A stretch of DNA of 64,000 nucleotides from Primorskyibacter aestuariivivens. GTDB taxonomy: Bacteria; Pseudomonadota; Alphaproteobacteria; Rhodobacterales; Rhodobacteraceae. The notes beneath the pieces are model-generated. The model was not told the origin of the DNA and did not search any database. It worked only from the letters and a program-made list of their open reading frames with translations. A program made the translations under genes and the position numbers. Positions 25,598-33,721 of this stretch are shown here, piece after piece; position 1 is the stretch's first letter; the number at the start of each line of letters is the position of its first letter. Location: assembly GCF_028023675.1 (NCBI RefSeq), contig NZ_JAQIOZ010000021.1:23685-87684 (forward strand), written 5' to 3'.

Positions 25598-26434
25598 ATG
25601 TCGCAAGACCTGAATGACGACGGCTATGTTCTGTCGCGAACGCCGCGAGAATACGAGCGCCTCCGTGTTCAGGCAGAACGCTGGGCCCCCTTCACAGATC
25701 AGGTACTTGCCCGCGCGGGGCTCGGATCGGGGATGTCCGTGCTCGATGCGGGTTGCGGGCCAGGTGAGGTGATGCGTTTGATGGGGCGCAGGGTCGGGCA
25801 AGATGGCGTTGTCACGGGCGTCGATATCGACCCGGAAGTGGGCGCCTACGGTTTGAAGAGGCTGCAAGGGGAAGAGGCCTGCAATTTCAACTTCCACACA
25901 GCTGACCTGTTGTCGGGCGAGACCGTCCCCGGTGCCCCGTTCGACATGGTGTTCTGCCGGTTCCTGCTGATTCACATGGATGATCCGATTGCAATGGTGC
26001 GGCGGCTCGCGGCTCTGACCCGGCCGGGTGGTGTATTGGTTGCCATGGACTACGTGATTGCGGCGGCACTGGTCGCGCCGCCCGATCCTGTGCTCGTGCG
26101 CGGCATCGAGATCATGAATCTGACCCTGGCTGCGGCTGGTCGGTCGTTGGACGCGGGCGCTCGTCTCGCGAGCTGGTTTCGCGAGGCTGGATTACCGATG
26201 CCGCACGGAACGGATTTGCATGGCAAAATGGTCGTCACCTACCCGGATTTGCAGCTTGCAGAAGGGGTAGCGGGATTCGGCCCCAAAGCCGTTCGACTCG
26301 GGGTGGCGACCGAGGAAGAAATCGCCGCGCTACCAGATCGCATTCGAGCGGTGGCGGCGCGGGGCGAGCATTGTTACCACAGCCCGACTGTGGGTGCGGC
26401 ATGGACGTGGGTCGGGAATCCGGCTACCGCTTGA
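25598..26434 (+). CDS. Class I SAM-dependent methyltransferase
   Basis: A 278-residue methyltransferase. Motif I is VLDAGCGPGEVMRLMGRR near residue 48, the acidic end of strand 2 is GVDIDPE near 72, and motif post-I/II is FDMVFCRFLLIHMDDP near 110, followed by LTRPGGVLVAMDY. The C-terminal third (VRGIEIMNLTLAAAGRSLDA onwards) resembles the cap found in UbiE-like and small-molecule methyltransferases. The target is unknown. The ATG at 25598 lies shortly before motif I at a normal distance; in-frame codons upstream add 44 residues without homology. It sits between the regulator and the transporter and is not obviously a part of either unit. Confidence 0.82.
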   Translation: MSQDLNDDGYVLSRTPREYERLRVQAERWAPFTDQVLARAGLGSGMSVLDAGCGPGEVMRLMGRRVGQDGVVTGVDIDPEVGAYGLKRLQGEEACNFNFHTADLLSGETVPGAPFDMVFCRFLLIHMDDPIAMVRRLAALTRPGGVLVAMDYVIAAALVAPPDPVLVRGIEIMNLTLAAAGRSLDAGARLASWFREAGLPMPHGTDLHGKMVVTYPDLQLAEGVAGFGPKAVRLGVATEEEIAALPDRIRAVAARGEHCYHSPTVGAAWTWVGNPATA

Positions 26435-26763
26435 TCATCGAGACGGTCCAGAAAAACATGCATGGATCGCGATGTGGCCCGTGGATTTCCTTCCGGTGAG
26501 TTGAGCACGAATAGTGATTGATTAGATGCCGGTTCCCCGGCTGCATCCAGGTCGTTTCGAAGCCGTGGAATGCCTGCCAAAGGCATCGTGCGCATGTCTG
26601 GTTGGAGCTCTGCCCGGACAATGTGCCCCACACGGAACAAAGGCCGAAGGCCGCCGCGCCAAAGCACGGTTTTGCACTTCGACTCAAACAGAGCTTTCCG
26701 CCAATCAGAAACGCCCCCGCAGTCTCCTGCGGGGGCGCTTGTTGCACCAATTAAAGCCCGTGC
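26435..26763. other. Convergent intergenic region after methyltransferase gene
   Basis: The 329 bases between the methyltransferase stop and the binding-protein stop hold no credible gene on either strand; open frames here lack ribosome-binding sites and family resemblance. The right-hand end contains a strong hairpin that terminates the leftward binding-protein transcript. The rest shows no recognisable structure. Confidence 0.4.
26711..26738 (-). terminator. Intrinsic terminator of the CUT2 binding-protein gene
   Basis: An 11-base GC-rich perfect stem, CGCCCCCGCAG at 26712-26722 and CTGCGGGGGCG at 26727-26737, with a four-base loop. On the minus strand it is followed by TTTC, a short U run. 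It begins 26 bases after the stop of the leftward binding-protein gene. Confidence 0.75.
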
Positions 26764-27753
26764 TTACCAGGACGGACGTTCAAACTCGTCAACGTTCTCC
26801 GGCAGCACCTTGGGTGTTTCGATGCCTTGCAGCGCAGGGACGTCGATCCCGTTGGCGACCTTGATCGCGGTCTGGATCGCAAGGATCGCGTCATCGACCG
26901 GGGATTGCTTGTTCGAACCGGAATGCCATCCGGCCTTCATCGCGTCCCAGCCTTCGCCGAACTGGTTACAGGTCACGACCTTGACCTCGCCCGGTTCCTT
27001 GCCGGCGCCTTGCAGCGCGGAGATCACGCCAAGCCCCATGCCATCGTCAAAGGCATAGACGCCGTCGATCTGGTCGCCGAACTGGGTGAGGAAGGTTTCC
27101 ATCACAGTCTGCGCTTTCTCGCGGTTCCATTCTGCGGTCTGGCTGGCCAGAATGGTGATCCCGGGATAGCTGTCCGCCATCTTGTCGAGGAAGCAGTTCT
27201 TGCGCAGGATCGACACGCTGTAGCCGGGCGTGCCTTCGACCACCACGATATTGCCCTCGCCGCCAAGCGCGTCGCCCAGCATTTCCGCCGATTGTTCGGC
27301 TTGCGCGCAATCATCGGGGCCAGTGTGACCAACGATATAGCGGCGGCCCGCCTCGCCGATGGGCGAGTTCGAGGTGATCACCGGGATGCCCGCGCGCGAT
27401 GCGTTGCGAATCGCCGGGATCAGCGCGTTCTGCGAGGTCGGCCAGACCACAAGCGCATCGGGGTTTTGCGACGCCATGTCCTGAATCTGGTCGAATTGTA
27501 CGGCCGGATCGCCCTGCGGGTCCATCACGGTCGCCTGGATGCCCAGTTCCTTGGTATAGGCCTCAGCCGTTTCGGCATATTTCGCCTGATAGGCGTTGGA
27601 GCCGGGATAAAGCACGGTGATGCCGATACGGGTCTCGGACAGCGGCTTTTTCAGCTCACCGCCCAGCCAGTCCGGTGCATCCTCGGCGCTCGCAAAGCCT
27701 GCGGCGCAGGCAACAGCGGTCGCAAGGGCCAGTGCTGTTGTAAATTTGTTCAT
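26764..27753 (-). CDS. Sugar ABC transporter substrate-binding protein (CUT2/RbsB type)
   Basis: A 329-residue periplasmic binding protein. Residues 1-23 are a signal peptide (MNKFTTALALATAVACAAGF, then ASAED). The mature part has the peripla_BP_4 pattern of ribose-type receptors: YQAKYAETAEAYTKELGIQ, NPDALVVWPTSQNALIPAI, AGIPVITSNSPI, and VYAFDDGMGLGVISALQGAG near residue 235. It is transcribed away from the two permease genes, the ATPase gene and a Gfo/Idh/MocA dehydrogenase gene, which complete the system. Ligand is likely a sugar or cyclitol; inositol would agree with the neighbouring dehydrogenases but is inference. Confidence 0.9.
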   Translation of the reverse strand: MNKFTTALALATAVACAAGFASAEDAPDWLGGELKKPLSETRIGITVLYPGSNAYQAKYAETAEAYTKELGIQATVMDPQGDPAVQFDQIQDMASQNPDALVVWPTSQNALIPAIRNASRAGIPVITSNSPIGEAGRRYIVGHTGPDDCAQAEQSAEMLGDALGGEGNIVVVEGTPGYSVSILRKNCFLDKMADSYPGITILASQTAEWNREKAQTVMETFLTQFGDQIDGVYAFDDGMGLGVISALQGAGKEPGEVKVVTCNQFGEGWDAMKAGWHSGSNKQSPVDDAILAIQTAIKVANGIDVPALQGIETPKVLPENVDEFERPSW

Positions 27754-27866
27754 GTGTTCCTCCTCTGGACGCTGCCATTCCTCCTCAGTGCACGCCCCGT
27801 TGGCAGCGTTTCGGGGTGCTTGCCCTGACTGTTCGGCAGAAGGAGGGCGCGCTCAATTGCTGAAAT

Positions 27867-27878
27867 GTCCAAATCTGA
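27867..27878 (-). promoter_or_regulatory. Candidate operator TCAGATTTGGAC, binding-protein side
   Basis: Read on the minus strand this is TCAGATTTGGAC, identical over 12 bases to the site between the GMC gene and the regulator gene, followed by ATTTC. It lies 114 bases upstream of the binding-protein start codon. Confidence 0.5.
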
Positions 27879-27943
27879 TTTTCCGGCATTTGCGCCCGGG
27901 GCCTTTGTCGGGGAGCTGTTCGGGGCAACGGAATGGGTAAAGA

Positions 27944-27957
27944 TTCATTTTGGACAT
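27944..27957 (+). promoter_or_regulatory. Candidate related operator half-site, permease side
   Basis: TTCATTTTGGACAT shares TTTGGACAT with the minus-strand reading of the site at 27867-27878 and lies about 60 bases upstream of the first permease start. It is a weaker match than the other two sites. Confidence 0.35.
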
Positions 27958-28017
27958 AACCGCAGTTTTTCGGACCCCGGACGCTGCCTATCGTCGCTGT
28001 AGGGAGGAAATTTTCAC

Positions 28018-28971
28018 ATGGGACAGACGATCAACGGCGTCTTGCGCCGACATGGGCTAATACTGGCCTTTCTGGTGTTTCTGGGAGGGGTCGCGCTGAA
28101 CGCAGACGCCTTTCTGACACCGGGGAATATTCTCGATGTGCTCAGGCAGGTGTCGATCACCGGCATGATGGCACTGGGGGTCACTTTTGTGGTGCTGACC
28201 GGGCGGCTCGACCTGTCCGTCGGCTCGCTTCTGACATTGCTCACGGTCATCGTGGTCGATCAGCACAATATCGCGGGGCCGTTTCCGGCGATTGTCATGA
28301 CCTTGCTGGTGGGGGTCGCCGTGGGCGCCTTCAACGGGTTGCTCGTTGGGTTTGTCGGGCTGAACGCGCTGATCGTGACTTTGGCAATGTTATCATTTTT
28401 ACAAGGGCTTGTGCTGTTTTACTCGGGCGGATCGAACGTCAATGTCGCCAATGCGCAGGAGACCTGGTTCGGGGTGTTCGGACGCGGCGATTTCCTTGGT
28501 CTTCCGGTGCCTGTGATCCTGTTTCTTGTGGGGGCCGTGATCGCCGGGCTGGTGCTGCAATTCACCACCTTTGGGCGGCGCGTCTACGGCGTGGGCGGCA
28601 ATGAAACCGCCAGCATCTTTTCCGGGATCGACGCACGCTGGACCGTGTTTTGGACCTATGTCGTGTCCGGTTTCACCACAGGGGTGGCCGCGGTCATCAT
28701 GGGCAGCCGGGTCATGGGGGCGCAGAACACCATCGGGCAGGGTTATGAACTGACCGTTCTGGCCGGGGTTATCCTTGGCGGGACTTCGCTTCTGGGCGGG
28801 TCTGGCAGCATCTGGCGGACGGTGATCGGCATCTCGATGTTGGGTTTCATCCAAAACGGACTGCTGCTGCTTGGTTTTCCCTATTACGTGCAATGGCTCG
28901 TCACATGGGCCGTCATCATCATCGCCGTCTGGATTGATCTGGGCGCCAAGCGCGGGAGGATCTTCGCATGA
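28018..28971 (+). CDS. Sugar ABC transporter permease (CUT2), first
   Basis: A 317-residue RbsC-type permease with eight to ten hydrophobic segments. Family features are the GMMALGVTFVVLTGRLDLSV segment near residue 48, FNGLLVGFVGLNALIVTLA near 104 and LAGVILGGTSLLGGSGSIWR near 247, the last being the conserved region near the ATPase contact in CUT2 permeases. No EAA loop of the CUT1 type is present, as expected. Its stop overlaps the second permease start (ATGA). It forms the inner-membrane channel, probably as a heterodimer with the next gene product. Confidence 0.92.
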   Translation: MGQTINGVLRRHGLILAFLVFLGGVALNADAFLTPGNILDVLRQVSITGMMALGVTFVVLTGRLDLSVGSLLTLLTVIVVDQHNIAGPFPAIVMTLLVGVAVGAFNGLLVGFVGLNALIVTLAMLSFLQGLVLFYSGGSNVNVANAQETWFGVFGRGDFLGLPVPVILFLVGAVIAGLVLQFTTFGRRVYGVGGNETASIFSGIDARWTVFWTYVVSGFTTGVAAVIMGSRVMGAQNTIGQGYELTVLAGVILGGTSLLGGSGSIWRTVIGISMLGFIQNGLLLLGFPYYVQWLVTWAVIIIAVWIDLGAKRGRIFA

Positions 28972-29942
28972 GCCTTGCAACCGAATCTCAGACCGGATCG
29001 CCGCTGCAAAGCGTGCTGGGCTGGCTGCTTCGCAACCATATCTGGGTGTTTCTCGCCCTCACCGTGGTCGTGTTTTCGCTCGCCAGCCCCTATTTCCTGA
29101 CCGTTAACAATATCGGCAATATCCTGACCCAAGGCGCGTTCATCGGCATTCTTGCCATCGGAATGACCCTGGTGATGATCGACGGCGAGATCGACCTCTC
29201 GGTCGGCGCCATCCTCGCGCTGGCCTCGGCCCTGGCCATCGGGTTGCAGGATCACATGGGCGTCTGGCCCGCCGTGTTCCTTGGCCTGATGTCCGGCGCG
29301 GCGCTGGGCTTCGTCAACGGCACGCTGGTGGCGCTGTCGGGCATGCATTCCTTCATCGTCACGCTGGGTGGGCTCATCGGCATTCGCGGTCTGGTCTTTG
29401 TCTATAGCGGGGAAAACGCGCTGATGGTGCAGGACTTCAGCTATACCGAGATCCCCGAAATCTACATTGGCCCGATCTCGCTTACCGCGATGCTGTTCCT
29501 TGCGCTGGCGCTGTTCTTTCAATGGGTACTGTCGAGCACCCGCCACGGGCGCGAAACCTATGCGGTGGGCGACAATATCGAGGCCGCGCATGATGCGGGC
29601 ATCAATGTCAAACGCCACAAGATCATCAATTTCACCATCTGCGGCACGCTGGCGGCGGTCTGTGGCATCCTGTTGTCGATGCGGCTTGGCACGGCCGAGC
29701 CCAACGCGGGCAAGATCTGGGAGCTTTGGACGATCATCGCCGTGGTGCTGGGCGGCACGCGTCTGCAGGGCGGGTTCGGCAGCATGTGGATGACCATTGG
29801 CGGCGTGCTGACGCTGGCGGTTCTACGCAACGGTCTGCGGCTGCTCAATACGCCCAACTATGTCGAGCTGATGGTGATGGGCGGGGTGCTCGTGCTGGCG
29901 CTCGTTCTGGACAAGCTGTTGAACCACAAGGGGGACACGTGA
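28968..29942 (+). CDS. Sugar ABC transporter permease (CUT2), second
   Basis: A 324-residue RbsC-type permease related to the preceding one. GIGMTLVMIDGEIDLSVG-like sequence is near residue 65, VNGTLVALSGMHSFIVTLGG near 115 and IIAVVLGGTRLQGGFGSMW near 257. Two different permeases in one CUT2 operon point to a heterodimeric channel instead of the RbsC homodimer. Its stop shares a base with the ATPase start (TGATG), so expression of the two is coupled. Confidence 0.92.
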   Translation: MSLATESQTGSPLQSVLGWLLRNHIWVFLALTVVVFSLASPYFLTVNNIGNILTQGAFIGILAIGMTLVMIDGEIDLSVGAILALASALAIGLQDHMGVWPAVFLGLMSGAALGFVNGTLVALSGMHSFIVTLGGLIGIRGLVFVYSGENALMVQDFSYTEIPEIYIGPISLTAMLFLALALFFQWVLSSTRHGRETYAVGDNIEAAHDAGINVKRHKIINFTICGTLAAVCGILLSMRLGTAEPNAGKIWELWTIIAVVLGGTRLQGGFGSMWMTIGGVLTLAVLRNGLRLLNTPNYVELMVMGGVLVLALVLDKLLNHKGDT

Positions 29943-31447
29943 TGGATGACGTCATTCTCAAGGTCGAAGGCATCACCAAGACATTTCCGGGCGTGAAGGC
30001 GCTGGACAATGTCAGCTTTGACATCCGCCCCGGCGAGGTTCACGCGTTGGTGGGCGAAAACGGCGCCGGGAAATCCACCCTGATGAAGGCGCTGGCCGGG
30101 CTGCACAAACCCGATAGCGGGCAGATCGTCTATCAGGGCGCGCCGACCGAGGTCACCGGCCCGCTGGACGCGCGACAAAAGGGGATTTTGTTGATCCACC
30201 AGGAATTGTCGCTGTCGCCGGAACTGTCGGTGGCCGAGAATATCTATCTTGGTGCATGGCCCACGAATCGTTTTGGCGTGCTGAAGAAACGCGAATTGCG
30301 CCGCAACGCGTCCAAGGCGCTGGAGGCGCTGGGATGTGGCTTTGGCCCGGATGTGCGCGTGGGCACCCTGTCGGTTGCCATGCAGCAGATGGTCGAAATC
30401 GCCCGCGCCGAGGCGTTCAGCGCCAATGTGGTGATCTTTGATGAACCCACGGCGTCGCTGACCGACACGGAAAAGGATCAGCTTTTCCACACCATTCGGG
30501 GCCTCAAGGCACGCGGCGTGGGCATCGTCTATATCAGCCACAAGATGGACGAGATTTTCGACATCACCGACCGCATCACCGTGCTGCGCGATGGGCAGGT
30601 TCAGGGCACGGTGGATACAGCCGACACCGACCTGAACCAGGTCACGCGCATGATGATCGGGCGGACGCTGGACACGTTCTTCGTCAAGGCCAAAGCCGAG
30701 TTCGGGGAAGAGGTGCTGCGGGTCGAGGAACTGAGCAAGTCCGGGCTGTTCCAGGATGTCAGCTTTTCGGTGCGCGAAGGCGAGGTGCTTGGGCTTTACG
30801 GGCTTGTGGGCGCGGGGCGTTCCGAGGTGGTTGAAACCGTCTTTGGCGTGCGCCGTGCCGATGGCGGCAAGATCTTTTGGAAGGGCGGCGACATCGCCCT
30901 GCCGACGCCGCGCCAATCCATTGATATGGGCATGGCGCTGGTCCCGGAAAGCCGCAAGGAACAGGGGCTGGTGCTGATGATGGGCGGGCGCGAAAACACC
31001 TCGCTGCCGCATCTCAGCCTGTTCTCGGAGCTGTCGGTGATGAACCGGCCCAAGGAACTGGCCACGTTTGAGAAATACCGCTCGGCGCTGTCGATCAAGA
31101 CCACTGGCCCGGATCAGGCGGTGTCGCAGCTGTCGGGCGGCAACCAGCAGAAATTCGTGCTGGCCAAATGGCTTTGCGCCGATCCCAAGCTGATCATCCT
31201 TGATGAGCCGACACGCGGGATCGACGTGGGGTCGAAATCGGCGATTCACGAATTGATCGCCGATCTGGCCGAACGGGGTCTGGCGGTGATCGTGATCTCT
31301 TCGGAGATGCCCGAGGTGCTGGGCGTCAGCCACCGGGTGCTGGCCATGTCCGAAGGTGCGGTCGTGGCCGAATTCGAAGGCGATGACATGACCGAGGAAA
31401 ACCTGATCGACGCGGTGTCCCATCACCGTGGCGAGGCAGCGGCATGA
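29942..31447 (+). CDS. Sugar ABC transporter ATP-binding protein (CUT2, double ATPase)
   Basis: A 501-residue protein with two fused ATPase domains, the standard form of RbsA/MglA. Domain 1 has Walker A GENGAGKST near residue 38 and Walker B VVIFDEPTASLTD near 163. Domain 2 has a degenerate Walker A GLVGAGRSE, the signature LSGGNQQKF near 398 and Walker B LIILDEPTRGID near 418. This pattern, an intact first and altered second nucleotide loop, is normal for the family. The ATG at 29942 overlaps the preceding stop. It energises the two-permease channel. Confidence 0.94.
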   Translation: MDDVILKVEGITKTFPGVKALDNVSFDIRPGEVHALVGENGAGKSTLMKALAGLHKPDSGQIVYQGAPTEVTGPLDARQKGILLIHQELSLSPELSVAENIYLGAWPTNRFGVLKKRELRRNASKALEALGCGFGPDVRVGTLSVAMQQMVEIARAEAFSANVVIFDEPTASLTDTEKDQLFHTIRGLKARGVGIVYISHKMDEIFDITDRITVLRDGQVQGTVDTADTDLNQVTRMMIGRTLDTFFVKAKAEFGEEVLRVEELSKSGLFQDVSFSVREGEVLGLYGLVGAGRSEVVETVFGVRRADGGKIFWKGGDIALPTPRQSIDMGMALVPESRKEQGLVLMMGGRENTSLPHLSLFSELSVMNRPKELATFEKYRSALSIKTTGPDQAVSQLSGGNQQKFVLAKWLCADPKLIILDEPTRGIDVGSKSAIHELIADLAERGLAVIVISSEMPEVLGVSHRVLAMSEGAVVAEFEGDDMTEENLIDAVSHHRGEAAA

Positions 31448-31466
31448 CAAGGCGGAGGACAGAGCA

Positions 31467-32582
31467 ATGAATAAACCGGAGATTGGAATCGGACTGGTCG
31501 GATCGGGCTTCATGGGGCGCTGCCACGCGAATGCGTTCCGCGCGGTCTCGGGGCTTTTCGACGTGCCGGGAGAGCCACGGCTGGAGATGCTTGCCGATGC
31601 CAGTGACGATCTGGCGGCGCGCGCCGCGCAGGCGCTGGGCTTTGCGCGGGGCACCGGGGATTGGCAGGCGCTGGTGGCGGATGACGCGGTCGATATCGTT
31701 GCCATCACCGCGCCCAACGTGCTGCATGCCCCCATCGCCCACGCGGCGATCAAAGCGGGCAAGACGGTCTATTGCGAGAAACCGCTCTCCACCACCGCTG
31801 CGCTGGCGCTTGAGATGACCGAGGCCGCCGAGGCGGCGGGTGTCGTCACGCTGGTGGGCTTCAACTTCCTGCGCAACCCGATGATCAAGCTCGCGCGCGA
31901 GATCATCGCCAGCGGTGACATCGGCGAGGTGACCGGCTTTCGCGGGCGGCACGCGGAAAACTACATGGCCGACCCGGATGTGCCGCATTCCTTCCGCACC
32001 GACCCGCGGGGTGGTGGGGCGCTGGCCGATATCGGCAGCCATATCATCTCGATGGCGCGCTACCTGCTTGGCCCCATGGCCGAGGTGCAGGCCGATTGCC
32101 GGACGATCCATGCCACACGGCCCACGGCCCCCGGCGCGACCGAGCGTGCCCCGGTCGAGGTCGATGACATGACCCATGCGCTGATCCGGTTTGAGAGCGG
32201 GGTGAGCGGCAGTCTTGAGGCCAACTGGGCGGCGACGGCGCGCACAATGGACCTGTCGTGGGAAATCACCGGCACCAAGGGGGCGCTGGCCTTCAGCCAG
32301 GAGCAGATGAACGAATTGCAGCTCTGGTCCGGAACTGCAGGGCGCAGCGGTTATACCCGGATCGAGGCGGGCCCGGCGCATCCCCCTTACGGCGCGTTTT
32401 GCCCGGCACCGGGGCATCATCTGGGCTTCAATGACCTGAAGGTCATTGAGGTGGCCGAGCTGTTGGCGGCGCATGCGGGCGGACCGGCCTGTACGCCCGA
32501 CTTCCGCGAAGCCTATGAGGTGCAAAGTACCGTCGAAGCGATGCAAAAGTCCAACGCGTCCCGGGGCTGGATTTCGCTTTGA
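31467..32582 (+). CDS. Gfo/Idh/MocA family oxidoreductase
   Basis: A 371-residue dehydrogenase. GLVGSGFMGRCHANAF is the dinucleotide loop at residues 9-24; the EKPLS motif is near residue 110; the catalytic helix DPRGGGALADIGSHIISMAR is near 180. The start at 31467 follows GGAGGA. It is the last gene of the CUT2 transporter operon, 19 bases after the ATPase gene, so it probably acts on the imported compound. It is related to, but clearly distinct from, the dehydrogenase encoded at 20980-21987, which suggests two oxidation steps or two substrates. Confidence 0.9.
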   Translation: MNKPEIGIGLVGSGFMGRCHANAFRAVSGLFDVPGEPRLEMLADASDDLAARAAQALGFARGTGDWQALVADDAVDIVAITAPNVLHAPIAHAAIKAGKTVYCEKPLSTTAALALEMTEAAEAAGVVTLVGFNFLRNPMIKLAREIIASGDIGEVTGFRGRHAENYMADPDVPHSFRTDPRGGGALADIGSHIISMARYLLGPMAEVQADCRTIHATRPTAPGATERAPVEVDDMTHALIRFESGVSGSLEANWAATARTMDLSWEITGTKGALAFSQEQMNELQLWSGTAGRSGYTRIEAGPAHPPYGAFCPAPGHHLGFNDLKVIEVAELLAAHAGGPACTPDFREAYEVQSTVEAMQKSNASRGWISL

Positions 32583-32586
32583 TAAT

Positions 32587-32613
32587 GGCATTGGCGGATT
32601 TACCGCCAATGCC
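32587..32613. terminator. Hairpin between convergent genes
   Basis: An 11-base perfect stem, GGCATTGGCGG (32587-32597) and CCGCCAATGCC (32603-32613), with loop ATTTA, starts four bases after the stop of the rightward dehydrogenase and ends four bases before the stop of the LacI gene. It has no long T run on either side, so termination is inferred mainly from position. Confidence 0.55.
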
Positions 32614-32617
32614 GGCC

Positions 32618-33682
32618 TCAGCCCTGCGGATGCACTCCCTGCAACGAGCCACGCAGGATCACTTCGGGTTTGAAGCGTTGCGTCCGGGCGGGCAGCTCCG
32701 GGTTTGCCAGGTATTCCAGCATCATCTCTCCCGCGGCCTTGCCGATCTTGTCCAAATGCATATGCACCGTGGATAGCGGCGGATTGATCATGTCCATCAG
32801 CGGGATGTCGTTATAGCCCGATATCGAAATATCCCACGGTACATCCAGCCCGGATAGCCGACAGGCGCGGATCGCACCGATCGCGACAAGGTCGTTCACA
32901 CAGATGATCACCCCGGGCGGCTCTGTGGCAGCATCGAGGAGGGATTTGGTGGCCCGTTCCCCTTCTTCAGTGGACATGCGGCTGACCCGGGCGATCCGGT
33001 GTTCGGGCAAATCCAGCCCATGTTTGCGCATGGCGGATTGCACCCCCTGCCAGCGTTCCTGTGCCGTAGAAAGATCCTGCGGTGCGATGATGGCTGCAAT
33101 GTCGCGATGGCCCGCGTCGATGATGTGGGATGTCAGGGCTTCCATGCCCCGGAAGCAATCGTTCATCACGGCGGGCGTCGTCCCGCTTTCTGTCTGGCGA
33201 AGCACAGAAACAAGCGGAATGCCGAGCTGTACGCACCGTTCCACGGCAGGGTCTTTCAACCGCGTGGTAGCAAGGAAAATGCCATCGACAAGCCGCGCCG
33301 CCATTCGGTTAACAAGGTCGAGCTCCGCATCCGCGCCGTAGCCCGTATTCCCGACCAGAACCGCATAGCCGTCCGGCGACAGGACGGATTCGATGCCGCT
33401 CAGGATCGGCGGGTAGATCGGGTCATTCATGTCATGCACGATCAGCCCGATGGAGCGGGTGGACTGGGTGCGGAGGCTGGAGGCCACGGCATTGGGTTGG
33501 TAGCCCAGTTCGCGCGCAACGGCCCGGACCCGTTCGGCCACATCATCCGAGATGCGGCCCTTGAAACCCGGTCGCAACACGCGCGACACGGTGGAATAGT
33601 GCACCCCCGCCGCCGTGGCGACATCCGCAAGCTTGACCCGCCGCGCCCGTTTGTGAGTTGCGGATTTGGGTGGATTGGACAT
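32618..33682 (-). CDS. LacI family transcriptional regulator
   Basis: A 354-residue repressor. The helix-turn-helix VKLADVATAAGVHYSTVSRV is at residues 16-35 with the hinge helix around residue 65, and the effector domain (SIGLIVHDMNDPIYPPILSG onwards) is of the periplasmic-binding type. It follows dctM on the same strand after 39 bases and is probably the last gene of the OsmC-DctPQM operon. A CG-centred palindrome in front of that operon (37315-37334) is the likely operator, giving autoregulated control by the transported solute. Effector is unknown. Confidence 0.9.
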   Translation of the reverse strand: MSNPPKSATHKRARRVKLADVATAAGVHYSTVSRVLRPGFKGRISDDVAERVRAVARELGYQPNAVASSLRTQSTRSIGLIVHDMNDPIYPPILSGIESVLSPDGYAVLVGNTGYGADAELDLVNRMAARLVDGIFLATTRLKDPAVERCVQLGIPLVSVLRQTESGTTPAVMNDCFRGMEALTSHIIDAGHRDIAAIIAPQDLSTAQERWQGVQSAMRKHGLDLPEHRIARVSRMSTEEGERATKSLLDAATEPPGVIICVNDLVAIGAIRACRLSGLDVPWDISISGYNDIPLMDMINPPLSTVHMHLDKIGKAAGEMMLEYLANPELPARTQRFKPEVILRGSLQGVHPQG

Positions 33683-33721
33683 GCGGCGGTCTCACGGGTG
33701 TCTGATAGGTCTGTTTGTGTG

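Larger units (their letters stand above)
27754..28017. other. Divergent promoter region of the CUT2 transporter
   Basis: The 264 bases between the binding-protein start and the first permease start contain two related sites in inverted orientation: GTCCAAATCTGA at 27867-27878 and TTCATTTTGGACAT at 27944-27957. Each lies on the side of one of the two genes. A ribosome-binding GGGAGGAAA precedes the permease ATG, and GGAGGAACAC precedes the leftward binding-protein ATG. No clear promoter hexamers are visible. Confidence 0.45.

Noticed and set aside
29858..31762. 634-codon frame opposite the CUT2 ATPase gene
   Set aside because: The ATPase gene has all catalytic motifs on the other strand, and this frame is low-complexity His, Gln and Arg-rich antisense sequence.
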